Source of the DNA: Paenibacillus sp. MMS20-IR301
GTDB taxonomy: Bacteria > Bacillota > Bacilli > Paenibacillales > Paenibacillaceae
Assembly: GCF_032302195.1 (NCBI RefSeq)
Contig: NZ_CP135275.1
Span: forward strand, 1,240,001 to 1,304,000
DNA: 64,000 nt
Direction: 5' to 3'
Below are positions 25,522 through 34,725 of the stretch, piece after piece. The first letter of the stretch is position 1; every line of letters starts with the position of its first letter. The notes under the pieces are model-generated. The model ran no database searches and had not been told where the DNA came from. It was given only the letters and a program-made list of their open reading frames with translations. The translations under genes and the position numbers were made by a program.

Positions 25522-25557
25522 AAACAAGCTCATGTGGTTCGTAAATGAGCTTGTTTT
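25522..25557. terminator. Bidirectional terminator between MerR and XRE copy 2
   Basis: AAACAAGCTCAT pairs with ATGAGCTTGTTT around GTGGTTCGTAA. It has the same context and following TTGCTGCGAAT sequence as the hairpins at 13.8 and 15.5 kb. Confidence 0.8.
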
Positions 25558-25567
25558 GCTGCGAATA

Positions 25568-25789
25568 TTATTTTTTAACAGGGTAGCGCTTGGGATTATC
25601 GGTCTGCCCTAAAATATAATCAATGCTTACGTTATGGAAATTAGCCAGCGTAATCAAAACGGCGCTCGGAACATCCAAATTCCCATTCTCGTAGCGGGAG
25701 TAGGTGGCTTGTGTAATATGTAAAAGTTCAGCCATTTGTTGCTGTGTTAGATCTTTGTCTTCGCGCAAGTCGCGGATTTTTGTATACAA
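25568..25789 (-). CDS. Small XRE-family HTH regulator, cassette copy 2
   Basis: 73 residues starting at TTG, about 85% identical by eye to the regulator at 13.9 kb (LTQQQMAELLHITQATYSRY then SIDYILGQTDNPK). GGGTGAAGAGC is upstream. It is divergent from the second DUF6809-like gene. The intergenic operator block is nearly identical in both copies, so the two regulators probably cross-regulate. Confidence 0.85.
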   Translation of the reverse strand: MYTKIRDLREDKDLTQQQMAELLHITQATYSRYENGNLDVPSAVLITLANFHNVSIDYILGQTDNPKRYPVKK

Positions 25790-25814
25790 TGCTCTTCACC
25801 CAAGCCAAGTTTAC

Positions 25815-25860
25815 TTTATGCGAAAAATGCATATTGTTATTTATGCGTTTTTCGCATAAA
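25815..25860. promoter_or_regulatory. Twin operator between divergent XRE and DUF6809-like genes, copy 2
   Basis: Site B, TTTATGCG-ttttt-CGCATAAA (25840-25860), is a perfect inverted repeat. Site A starts at 25815. The spacing is identical to copy 1. Confidence 0.75.
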
Positions 25861-25901
25861 ATTTATACATGGTAGAGTATTAGTCTGCGAAAGGAGGCTT
25901 G

Positions 25902-26195
25902 ATGGTAATCATTTTGGAGGATTTCTATTACGCAAAATTACGACCGAATGAGTTGATTAAGCCTAATGATCCGGAATTGCAGAAGATTAATCAGAGAATT
26001 ATTGATGTACTGCACATGCTTAAAACAAAAATGTCCGAAGAAGATTTTGAACAAGTTGAAGAGCTATATGATTTACAGAGTGACTCAAATTCTTTGCACT
26101 CAGCATTATCTTTTATCCAAGGCTATAAGATAGGAGCATTAATGATGATTGATGTCTTTAGTGGGGAGAAAGATTCCATCTATGAAGGCATATAA
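25902..26195 (+). CDS. DUF6809-like small protein, cassette copy 2
   Basis: 97 residues from the ATG at 25902 (a TTG one codon earlier is also in frame), with AAAGGAGG upstream. It aligns end to end with the copy at 14.2 kb. IILEDFYYAKL, RPNELIKPNDPE and ALSFIQGYKIGALMMIDVF are conserved, while the middle helix has diverged (LHMLKTKMSEEDFEQVEEL). Strong conservation of both ends suggests that both copies are functional. The function is unknown. Confidence 0.75.
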   Translation: MVIILEDFYYAKLRPNELIKPNDPELQKINQRIIDVLHMLKTKMSEEDFEQVEELYDLQSDSNSLHSALSFIQGYKIGALMMIDVFSGEKDSIYEGI

Positions 26196-26208
26196 TTAGC
26201 AGTGAAGG

Positions 26209-26240
26209 AACCGGAGTGTAAGTTTGCTTCGGTTTTTTTG
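26209..26240 (+). terminator. Terminator after DUF6809-like copy 2
   Basis: AACCGGAG pairs with CTTCGGTT, followed by TTTTTTTG. Confidence 0.75.
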
Positions 26241-26254
26241 TTTGGTAATAACTG

Positions 26255-27099
26255 AAAAAAACCATTAGAGTCGGAATCGATCTTGGGCATATTGCGATAT
26301 GGTTAACGGATAACAAGATACCTATGCCGTACAACAACGAAATGTGGCCAAATGGAGATTCCCTGAAGAAGAACGAATCAAGGTTATGAGAACACATGAG
26401 AAATTGAAGACACAGGAAGAACATGATGCCATCGTAGGAGGTTTAGTGAAGAATAGGCTGATGAATCCCAATAGCTGGAGATGAATATTTCCCCTGTTGG
26501 AATTACTCTACTGTGAGAAATGCGGAAGTAGAATGCAGTTCAGAGTCGGTAAAAGCAAGAAACAGGGCCAATTTTGGAGTGCTTTATGCTATCACCATTA
26601 TAAGGATGGCAGCAAATGTGAGCAGAAGGGGAAGGTGTTGGACGAAGCGTTTTTTGATACTTTATATGAGCGGATCAGCAATGTTGACCCGATTATTTTG
26701 CAGGAAATCGAGCAGCAAGGTCGCGGTTATAACGATACGAAGATTATGATTGCCGTGAAGGAGCAGGAGCTGCAAAAGCATAAACGGGCATTAGATAAAC
26801 TACATGAATCCTATGAAGAGGACATGATTGCAAAGCAGGTCTTCTTGGAGCGGAAAATTGTTAGAACAAGACAGATTCAGAAACTCGAGGAAGAATTGCA
26901 GGATTTGCGGAAGGTGGTAGTGGATGAAGGTAATTATCCTACGATGGAGCAGATCGTTGAACGGATTGGGCAGTTTTGAGAGCTGTGTAGTGAAGCGGTG
27001 ACAAGTGAAGAGAAGAATCGGGCGTTGAGGAAGCTAGTGGAGCGGATTGTTTATAACCGGGAAGGAAATCGGGTGGAGTTGACGGTTTGTTATAGGTAG
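26255..27099 (+). pseudogene. Decayed large serine recombinase (C-terminal part)
   Basis: Pieces of a phage/ICE-type large serine recombinase. At ~26262-26360 one frame reads ...IAIWLTDNKIPMPYNN, which resembles the recombinase domain. A frame change then leads into VAKWRFPEEERIKVMRTH..., an in-frame TGA at 26482, and the zinc-ribbon region LLYCEKCGSRMQF with a second CxnC in SALCYHHY. A coiled coil follows. A second in-frame TGA at 26977 interrupts the end, after which the same frame continues (EEKNRALRKLVERIVYNREG) to a TAG at 27097. The N-terminal catalytic domain is absent, so it is inactive. It marks an old integrated element next to the AT-rich module. Confidence 0.85.
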
Positions 27100-27128
27100 T
27101 AAAAATAAGAATATCAAATCATAGTAAA

Positions 27129-27154
27129 GGGCCTCTAGAATTTATTCTAGAGCC
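27129..27154. terminator. Hairpin between the recombinase remnant and the AT-rich module
   Basis: GGCCTCTAGAAT pairs with ATTCTAGAGCC around TT. The following 27155-27439 is AT-rich and gene-free; a TATAAT at 27403-27408 may belong to the next gene's promoter, but no good -35 was seen. Confidence 0.55.
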
Positions 27155-27439
27155 ATTTGCATGGGGTAATTTGGTCTTTTTGGGAGGGGAAAATCAATTC
27201 TTGTCGAATATTTTTAACAGTAGTAGTTTCACAACTAATAAATGGTTAATAGTGCAAAGAAATTCTATAAGTTCGAGTTTTCAATTCAGTTAACATTTTA
27301 TCTAAGTAAAGTTTCACTTAATAAAAAGGGCTCATTTCCTTTTTTAAAAGTGATTATTATTTGATATAGAACTGTATGTAACTTGGAAATGTCTTGGTAA
27401 TTTATAATGATTAGGATCACTAAATTATAAAAGGGGAAG

Positions 27440-30400
27440 ATGGGGAAATTGAGAACAAATTTAAATGCATATAATTTTCAAAAATTAACACCTATAAAAA
27501 ATGCTGATTTAAGCATTTACGAGGCTGCTTTAGATTTTGTATTTCAAGAAGAAGATCTAAAGAATATTGCCATAACAGGCCCCTATAGTGCAGGGAAAAG
27601 TAGTGCTGTTGAATCATACTTATTTAGTAGACCTGATAAACAATTCTTGAATATTTCGCTTGCGCATTTCGATTCAGTGAAAAATGAAGGTGAGATGAGT
27701 GATCCTGAGATAATAGAAACCTTAAAAAACACAACAAATAATGATGCTGCAATTGAAGGGAAAATCCTAAATCAGTTAATTCATCAAATTAATCCTCAGA
27801 GTATTCCTCAATCACATTTTAAGGTGAAAAGAAAGGTATCAAAACGAAAGATCTTCCGAATTTCTTCTCTTTTTACTATTTCGATTATATTGATACTATA
27901 TATTTTGAATTTTAAAACTTGGAAAGATACATTTGATGGTTTATCCAGTAAATGGTTAAAAACTTTCCTTGAATTTTCAACTTACGATAGCTCTTTTTTC
28001 TTGGGAGGAGTATGTGCAGTTATCATTTTGTTAGTTACAATTTACAGTATTGTTAAAATTCAATATAACCGAAATATATTTAAGAAAATAACAGTTCAAG
28101 GAAACGAAATTGAAATATTTTCAGAAGCAAATGAATCCTATTTTGATAAATACCTTAACGAAGTGCTTTACCTTTTTGAAAATGCTGACGTTGAAGTCAT
28201 AGTTTTTGAAGATATTGATAGATTTAATAGTAATCATATTTTTGAAAAACTAAGGGAAATCAATCTTCTAATTAACAAGAAGTCTGGAAAAGTTATACGT
28301 TTCTTTTATCTTCTTCGTGATGACATTTTCACTTCTAAGGATCGAACTAAGTTTTTTGATTTTATAATACCGATTGTACCTGTTGTTGACGCTTCAAATT
28401 CATATGATCAATTTATTAATCATTTTAAGAAAGGAAATATATTTGGGAATTTTGACGAAAGTTTTTTACAGGGACTCTCTCTATATATTGACGATATGCG
28501 TATGCTTAAAAATATTTACAATGAGTATGTAATTTATCATGACCGTATACAATCTACAGAATTAAATCCAAATAAATTATTGGCGGTAATTACATATAAA
28601 AATATATTTCCTAAAGATTTTAGCGAATTACAGCTTGGAAAGGGATTCATTCATAATTTATTTGAAAATAAAAATACTCTAATAGAAATAGAAATGAATA
28701 AATTCAGTCGCGAAATTCAAGAGAAAGAAATTCAAATTCTTAATACTGAAAATGAAATTTGTAATAAAATTGACGAATTAGATGCATTATATTTTAAAAC
28801 GGAAATGTTGGGTGTTATAGATGTAGGGGGACAATATGAGAATCAATTTAACTCCAGGGCGTCTTTTATAAGACGAATGAAAAGCAATCCTCAGCAAGTA
28901 TATATTAGTCGACCAAATTATAATGGAAGATATCAGTTAGATTTTGAAACTGAATATGCAAAGCTAGACCTAAATACTGAATATACTGATAGAAAACGAA
29001 AAGTTGAGAATAAATCTAGAATTAATGTTATAAGGTCTGAGATCAGTGAATTAAGCAATAAAAAAGTATTATTGGAAAGTAGAAAGCTCAGTGAAATAAT
29101 TAACAAAGATAATATAAATGAAGTTTTTAAAGTCACTTTTACTAATGAAATAGGTGAGAATGTTTCATATAATGAGGTCAAGTCAAGCCCATATTTTGGA
29201 CTAATCAAATTCCTAATTAGAAATGCTTATATTGATGAAACTTATTCAGATTATATGACATATTTTTATGAAAATAGTCTTAGTAGGGCGGATAAAATCT
29301 TTTTACGCAGTGTGACCGATGAAATTCCTAAGGAGTACTCATATCAGCTTAAAAATCCGTCATTAGTTGTTACTCGACTTAAGTCTGCAAATTATAATCA
29401 AGAAGAGATTTTAAACTTCGACCTATTGGAGTACTTGTTACATAACGAGAATGAGAACTTAAATAGATTTATTATTCAACTTAAAACTAAAAATAGGTAC
29501 GATTTTGTTTTGCAGTTTTGGATTACAGAGCGAGAAAAGGTTTCTTTTATTAAGTCATTGAATCATCTTTGGCCCCATGTATTAAAAGGCGTACTCAATG
29601 ATAATAATTTTTCTGAGATTCAAAAAGCAAACTTTATTCTTGACGCTCTTTACTACTCGCTGACTAGTGATTTAGAAGAACAAAATGATGAAAATTGTCT
29701 AACTGTATATTTATCAGAAAATAAAGATTTTCTGAATATAAATGAACCAGATATATCTACTATTATTGCAAAATTAAAATTATTGAACGTGAAATTCAAA
29801 CAAATTAACTATGCTAATGCTAACAGGTCACTCTTTTTAGCCGTTTATGAGGATGAACTCTATGAAATAAATATGTATTTAATCGAAGTGATTTTAAAAG
29901 AAATATATAATTTACCAACTGTCAATGATAGTTACAAACATAATAGTTACACACTTATAGTATCTAAACCTGAAGAGGCTCTGGTTAAATATGTGAAGAG
30001 AAATATTGAACAATATGTCGAATTAATTTTAGAACATTGCGATTCGATAATAACAGATGATGAAAATGTTGCACTTGAAATTATTAATCAAGAAGATATT
30101 AAACCTGAACTTATATTTACATATATCGAATATCTCCAAACAACAATAGAGAAGTTAGAAAGTGTTATTAATAAAGATTATTGGCCTAAATTATTGTTGC
30201 AAAAGAATTTGCGCTACTCTGAACACAATATATTACAATACTACTTTTACTTAGAGGATGATTTTGGGGAGGTTCTAGTAGATTTCATTAATGGTAATGG
30301 AGTAGATTTGAATTTTAATTATAATGAAATAAAAGATGAATTTGGGACGAGTGAAACTGCATCTTTTTTTAGAAAAATAATTATAAGTGAAAGCTTAAGC

Positions 30401-31198
30401 AATGAAAAATATGAAATATTCATAAGAGATTTCAAAAGGTATTATAATGAGTTTAAATTTGAGGGAATCTCCGATGCTAAGCTTCAAATTTTAATGAAGT
30501 ATGAAGTTGTAAGGATGAATGATTTTAACCTGAAGTTTGTAAGAGATAATTATTCTGAACAACTGATTTATTTTATTATCCTAAATATTGATATTTATAT
30601 TAATGAAGTAATAAACGATGATAATTTTGAGATTTCTGAATTACTGAGTTTGCTGGATAAAGACATAAACGATGATCATAAGTTGAATTTAATGGCCTAT
30701 TCCACTGAACCCATATCCATGACTGGTAAGCAGTATTCTGAAAGACTTGAGTATAATATCTTAGAAAACAATTTTAACATTATTGATCTTCCGTATATAG
30801 TGAGTGGATATGATCAAAAAAGTACAAGTCTGCGTAAGAAGATCAAATCTATTAGTATTCAGCATTTTGACCAAATTCTTAGAGAGAATTATAAAGTTCC
30901 GTATGATCTTCTAATTGATATTTTTGAATCGAGTGAAGTTGGAAAATCAAGCAAAAAAAGATTACTGGTTTCTCATATTATTCACCTAAATGAAGTACAA
31001 ACAACTACTTGTTTGCAACTTTTGGATATGACTGATGTTATAAGTTTATTTTCCGGTAGAAGGCCGAAAATTGAGAGAAATAATGAAAATGAAAAAATCC
31101 TGGAAATATTTAAAACAAAAGGATGGATTACTAGTTTTAACATAGATAGGCAAGATAATGATTATTTTAGAGCGATAGGACGCAGAGCTTATATATAA
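27440..31198 (+). CDS. Large YobI-like membrane P-loop NTPase
   Basis: 1252 residues. Walker A is GPYSAGKSS (residues 47-55) and Walker B is VIVFEDIDRF (about 253-262). Two membrane helices (~141-158 and ~186-205) lie between them, inside the NTPase domain. A coiled coil follows at ~415-455, then ~750 residues of mostly helical sequence without recognisable motifs. This matches the YobI-type P-loop NTPases of Firmicutes, a group related to KAP/STAND NTPases. A membrane-inserted NTPase with a long helical sensor region is typical of conflict proteins, but activity against phage is inference. The gene is far more AT-rich than its neighbours, with AAAGGGGAAG before the ATG, and pairs with the zinc-finger gene 50 nt downstream. 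Confidence 0.8.
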   Translation: MGKLRTNLNAYNFQKLTPIKNADLSIYEAALDFVFQEEDLKNIAITGPYSAGKSSAVESYLFSRPDKQFLNISLAHFDSVKNEGEMSDPEIIETLKNTTNNDAAIEGKILNQLIHQINPQSIPQSHFKVKRKVSKRKIFRISSLFTISIILILYILNFKTWKDTFDGLSSKWLKTFLEFSTYDSSFFLGGVCAVIILLVTIYSIVKIQYNRNIFKKITVQGNEIEIFSEANESYFDKYLNEVLYLFENADVEVIVFEDIDRFNSNHIFEKLREINLLINKKSGKVIRFFYLLRDDIFTSKDRTKFFDFIIPIVPVVDASNSYDQFINHFKKGNIFGNFDESFLQGLSLYIDDMRMLKNIYNEYVIYHDRIQSTELNPNKLLAVITYKNIFPKDFSELQLGKGFIHNLFENKNTLIEIEMNKFSREIQEKEIQILNTENEICNKIDELDALYFKTEMLGVIDVGGQYENQFNSRASFIRRMKSNPQQVYISRPNYNGRYQLDFETEYAKLDLNTEYTDRKRKVENKSRINVIRSEISELSNKKVLLESRKLSEIINKDNINEVFKVTFTNEIGENVSYNEVKSSPYFGLIKFLIRNAYIDETYSDYMTYFYENSLSRADKIFLRSVTDEIPKEYSYQLKNPSLVVTRLKSANYNQEEILNFDLLEYLLHNENENLNRFIIQLKTKNRYDFVLQFWITEREKVSFIKSLNHLWPHVLKGVLNDNNFSEIQKANFILDALYYSLTSDLEEQNDENCLTVYLSENKDFLNINEPDISTIIAKLKLLNVKFKQINYANANRSLFLAVYEDELYEINMYLIEVILKEIYNLPTVNDSYKHNSYTLIVSKPEEALVKYVKRNIEQYVELILEHCDSIITDDENVALEIINQEDIKPELIFTYIEYLQTTIEKLESVINKDYWPKLLLQKNLRYSEHNILQYYFYLEDDFGEVLVDFINGNGVDLNFNYNEIKDEFGTSETASFFRKIIISESLSNEKYEIFIRDFKRYYNEFKFEGISDAKLQILMKYEVVRMNDFNLKFVRDNYSEQLIYFIILNIDIYINEVINDDNFEISELLSLLDKDINDDHKLNLMAYSTEPISMTGKQYSERLEYNILENNFNIIDLPYIVSGYDQKSTSLRKKIKSISIQHFDQILRENYKVPYDLLIDIFESSEVGKSSKKRLLVSHIIHLNEVQTTTCLQLLDMTDVISLFSGRRPKIERNNENEKILEIFKTKGWITSFNIDRQDNDYFRAIGRRAYI

Positions 31199-31248
31199 GA
31201 TTTATAGTTTTAACAATTAAAATAATTTTCATTAAGAAGGTGAGATTC

Positions 31249-32127
31249 GTGAAAATAGAGTGGGCCTATTATGAAAACGGTGATGATACAGAAGAAGTTT
31301 ACTATGAACATCTTGATAAAGATTTGTATGAATCAAAATATCAAGAACACCTTTACTGTATTAGTGATGAATGTGATGCAATGATTAAATTTACACATCG
31401 TAAAAATGGAGTGAAGTTTTTTAGTACTTGGAATGGTCAAGGCGATTTACATGACATCGAATGTCCGTATTTTCTCAAAGATAAAGGAGAAGTTGAACGA
31501 AAAAATATACTTCATCAAATTGAATCTGCTCCGGTTACTGATGAACATATAATTAATACTATACTTAATAAAAGTAAAAAATTGAAAGAAAAAGAAAAAA
31601 GGAAAAAGCAAAACACAAGAATTATGACAAGAAGAACTTTACAAGGTAAACAAACAAGTCAACCAGAGAAAATTGATAATGGTGAAATAGATCAGTTTGG
31701 CAGTTCTAGCATAAGAATCTTTAGTTTGGATTCAAAACACATAACCCCTGATTATGTTGGATATAGGAAATGCGTATTCGGTAAGATAAGGCATGTTTAC
31801 TTCCACGAAACTGACGGTTATGTTTATCTGAATCTTGATAATGCTCAGTACAGAGTTAGTATATATTTGCCTCAAGCATTTTATGCTGATCCAGAAAAAA
31901 CCACAAAATCAGCATTGGTTTCCTTTGTTGATATAATTAAACAAGAGCTACATGTTCATAAAGAGCTTGTTATTATATGTGTTGGAATGATTCAATTTAA
32001 AAAAGGAAGTCAACAAGATGTAAATATCCATGTTATTAATCCGTCTCATTTACTAATAAATGATATGAAGTACTACGAGATTATTACGAACAGTTCGGTA
32101 AGTTCAAATCCTTATAATTATTTGTAG
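31249..32127 (+). CDS. Zinc-finger protein partner of the YobI-like NTPase
   Basis: About 292 residues from GTG 31249 (AAGGTGAG upstream; a GTG at 31240 is also in frame). An N-terminal C-x4-C-x25-H-x3-C cluster (YCISDEC ... LHDIEC) looks like a zinc ribbon, reminiscent of the N-terminus of CoiA-like proteins. A strongly basic linker follows (KLKEKEKRKKQNTR). The C-terminal ~140 residues are beta-rich (VFGKIRHVYFHETDGYVYLNL) and could be an OB-like fold. It is AT-rich like the preceding gene and almost certainly co-transcribed. No known family was recognised; a nucleic-acid-binding role is inferred. Confidence 0.7.
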   Translation: MKIEWAYYENGDDTEEVYYEHLDKDLYESKYQEHLYCISDECDAMIKFTHRKNGVKFFSTWNGQGDLHDIECPYFLKDKGEVERKNILHQIESAPVTDEHIINTILNKSKKLKEKEKRKKQNTRIMTRRTLQGKQTSQPEKIDNGEIDQFGSSSIRIFSLDSKHITPDYVGYRKCVFGKIRHVYFHETDGYVYLNLDNAQYRVSIYLPQAFYADPEKTTKSALVSFVDIIKQELHVHKELVIICVGMIQFKKGSQQDVNIHVINPSHLLINDMKYYEIITNSSVSSNPYNYL

Positions 32128-32358
32128 CTAAATGAATCTCTAATTAATATATTATTAATCTAAGGGATTTGATATTGCGTTAGACAAAGGATGTTTGGTC
32201 TTTTTATGGGGTCAGTCTTCCAGAACGTGTGTGTAGATATAAATTAGGTTTTTATTACGAAGTTAATATCAGAAGAAGGGAAGTTTATATAGAGTACTTT
32301 AATAAAGGGGAACTGAGTTTTACCAAAATATTCAAGCTAAAGTTTCAGAGTAGTCATG

Positions 32359-32393
32359 AAAGGTAACCCCAAACCTATGGAGTTACCTTTTTG
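32359..32393 (+). terminator. Terminator closing the AT-rich module
   Basis: AAAGGTAAC-CCCA pairs with TGG-GTTACCTTT around AAACCTA, followed by TTT. The stretch 32128-32358 has no recognisable gene. Confidence 0.8.
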
Positions 32394-32479
32394 TATTCCT
32401 TGCGCCTTCTCCCGCCAAATTGGGTAAACTAACCCTAGATGTACTTTACCCAAATTCATCTGAAATGAGGGGACGCCCC

Positions 32480-34588
32480 GTGACAACTCACAAGTCACCC
32501 AATAGATTAGCCAACGAAAAATCGCCCTATTTACTACAACATGCTCACAACCCCGTGGATTGGTATCCATGGGGAGAAGAGGCTTTTGCCAAAGCCAGGT
32601 CAGAAAACAAGCCGATCTTCCTTTCAGTCGGCTATTCGACTTGCCATTGGTGTCACGTAATGAATCACGAATCCTTCGAAGACAACGAAGTCGCAGAGCT
32701 CCTTAACAATCACTACGTAGCGATCAAAGTCGACCGCGAAGAGCGGCCGGACATAGATGCGCTGTATATGTCGGTGTGTCAGGCGCTGACGGGGAGCGGG
32801 GGATGGCCGCTGACGGTGCTGCTGACGCCGGAGAAGAAGCCGTTCTATGCGGGAACGTATTTCCCGAAGCGGCAGATGTTCGGCCGGATCGGGCTGATGG
32901 ATGTGCTGGAGCAGATCCATACGAAGTGGGAGCAGGACGGCGGGGCGCTCAATAAGCTGGGCGACGACCTGCTCGCGGAGCTGCAGAGTCTTGACCGGAA
33001 GAATGCGCACAGCCCGGGCGCTGCGGACAGTGGCATTCCTGGTGAAGAGCTGCTGCATGAAGCGTATGAGCTGTACCGCCGCCAGTTCGATGAGGAATAC
33101 GGCGGGTTCGGCAATGCGCCGAAGTTCCCTTCGCCGCATAATTTGTCCTTCCTGCTGGCGTACAGCCAGATGTATGACCAGCCGCAGGCGCTCGCGATGG
33201 TCGAGAAGACGCTGAAGGCGATGTATCAGGGCGGCGTGTACGACCATGTGGGCTTCGGGTTCGCACGGTATTCGACGGACCGGGAATGGCTGGTGCCGCA
33301 TTTTGAGAAAATGCTCTACGATAACGCGCTGCTCGCGAACGTCTATCTGGAAGCCTTCCAGATTACCGGGATCTCGCTGTATGCGGACATTGCGGAGCAG
33401 ATCTTTACGTATGTCGCCCGTGATATGACCTCGCCGGAAGGAGCATTCTACTCTGCTGAAGATGCCGATTCGGAAGGGGTGGAAGGCAAATTCTATGTAT
33501 TCTCACGCGATCAGGTTGAGGAAGCGCTGGGGCTGGAGGATATGCATTCGTACTGCCATGTGTACGGAATCACACCGGAAGGCAACTTCGAAGGGCTGAA
33601 CATTCCTAATCTGCTGCAAGGATTACCGGAAGAGGTGGCGGAGCGCATGGGCATGAATCCGCTGGCGCTGCGGACAAGAGTGGAGGAATGGCGGGAGAAG
33701 CTGTTCCAGTACCGGGAGCAGCGGATTCACCCGTCCAAGGATGATAAGGTGCTTACCTCCTGGAACGGGCTGATGATTGCGGCACTGGCGAAGGGAGCAA
33801 AAGCTCTGCAAAAGCCCGGATATGCCAAAGCCGCCGCCCGTGCTGCGGACTTCATCTGGGACAAGCTGCGGCGTGAAGATGGCCGGCTTCTGGCCCGTTA
33901 CCGTGACGGGGAGGCGGCGATCCCTGCCTATGTGGACGACTATGCCTTCCTGATCTGGGGGCTGACGGAGCTATATGAAGCAACCGGTCAAGCGGTCTAT
34001 CTGGAGCGTGCTTTGCTGCTCAAAGACGGGCTGCTGGAGCTGTTCCATGATCCGGATGGCGGCGGGTTCTTCTTCACAGGCCATGACGGCGAGGAGCTGC
34101 CGATCCGTCCGAAGGAGCTGTATGACGGCGCCCTTCCCTCCGGCAATGCGGTGGCCGCGAAGCTGCTCTGGAAGCTGTCTGTGATTGCCCAGGATGTGGA
34201 GCTGAAAGGCATTGCCGAGCGGACTGCTGCGGTGCTGGCTTCTGCGGCGGCAGGGTATCCTCCCGGTTATGCGATGTATCTGCAGGCGCATCTGGGAATG
34301 CTCTCAGGCGGCAGGGAATGGGTACTCTCCGGCAAAAAAGAAGATCCGGCGCTGCACGGTATGCTCGCCCAGGTCCAGCAGGCTTATCTGCCGGATGCGG
34401 CTGTGCTCGTGAACTGGCAGGAGGATGGCGGAGCTCCGCTGCAGAAGCTGCTGCCTCATCTTGCAGATAAACCGGCGCTCAGCGGACAGGCTACAGCCTA
34501 TGAGTGCCGGAATTTCGCCTGCCGGGCACCGGTTACGAATGCGGAGGCGGTCAGGGAGCTGCTGGCTGCCGGGCTGCGTGAAGTATAA
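32480..34588 (+). CDS. YyaL-type thioredoxin-domain protein (DUF255 family)
   Basis: About 702 residues from GTG 32480, which has TGAGGGG upstream; the frame opens earlier at 32420, but family members begin near [17 protein letters not shown]. The N-terminal thioredoxin-like domain has the CHWC motif (STCHWCHVM) and [10 protein letters not shown]. The C-terminal two thirds form an alpha/alpha barrel like six-hairpin glycosidases. Homologues (YyaL, human SPATA20) are widespread, but their reaction is unknown. The length is normal. Base composition returns sharply to GC-rich here. Confidence 0.88.
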   Translation: MTTHKSPNRLANEKSPYLLQHAHNPVDWYPWGEEAFAKARSENKPIFLSVGYSTCHWCHVMNHESFEDNEVAELLNNHYVAIKVDREERPDIDALYMSVCQALTGSGGWPLTVLLTPEKKPFYAGTYFPKRQMFGRIGLMDVLEQIHTKWEQDGGALNKLGDDLLAELQSLDRKNAHSPGAADSGIPGEELLHEAYELYRRQFDEEYGGFGNAPKFPSPHNLSFLLAYSQMYDQPQALAMVEKTLKAMYQGGVYDHVGFGFARYSTDREWLVPHFEKMLYDNALLANVYLEAFQITGISLYADIAEQIFTYVARDMTSPEGAFYSAEDADSEGVEGKFYVFSRDQVEEALGLEDMHSYCHVYGITPEGNFEGLNIPNLLQGLPEEVAERMGMNPLALRTRVEEWREKLFQYREQRIHPSKDDKVLTSWNGLMIAALAKGAKALQKPGYAKAAARAADFIWDKLRREDGRLLARYRDGEAAIPAYVDDYAFLIWGLTELYEATGQAVYLERALLLKDGLLELFHDPDGGGFFFTGHDGEELPIRPKELYDGALPSGNAVAAKLLWKLSVIAQDVELKGIAERTAAVLASAAAGYPPGYAMYLQAHLGMLSGGREWVLSGKKEDPALHGMLAQVQQAYLPDAAVLVNWQEDGGAPLQKLLPHLADKPALSGQATAYECRNFACRAPVTNAEAVRELLAAGLREV

Positions 34589-34602
34589 AATGTACATCTA
34601 CG

Positions 34603-34626
34603 GGCAGCCCGGTTCAGGGCTGCTCT
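34603..34626 (+). terminator. Terminator after the YyaL-type gene
   Basis: GCAGCCC pairs with GGGCTGC around GGTTCA, then TCTTT. Confidence 0.65.
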
Positions 34627-34668
34627 TTGCCATGGGCGGTTTGCGCCGCAGAAGCAGAACAACACAAA

Positions 34669-34689
34669 TAAGCCGGCATAAGGCCGGCT
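34669..34689 (-). terminator. Hairpin downstream of the PaaX-like gene
   Basis: AAGCCGGC pairs with GCCGGCTT around ATAAG. Read on the minus strand it ends in an A/T-rich stretch 37 nt beyond the PaaX-like stop. Confidence 0.65.
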
Positions 34690-34725
34690 TACATCACTGC
34701 TTTTATAGGAAAACCCGGATGTACA

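Noticed and set aside
26482..26979. TGA recoding (e.g. selenocysteine or Trp) in the recombinase
   Set aside because: The N-terminal domain is missing and the frame also shifts near 26.3 kb, so simple pseudogene decay explains the stops.
14589..27208. TGTCGAA matches (14589, 27202, 59178) as Spo0A boxes
   Set aside because: A 7-mer is expected about eight times by chance in 64 kb on two strands, and the positions are not near convincing promoters.
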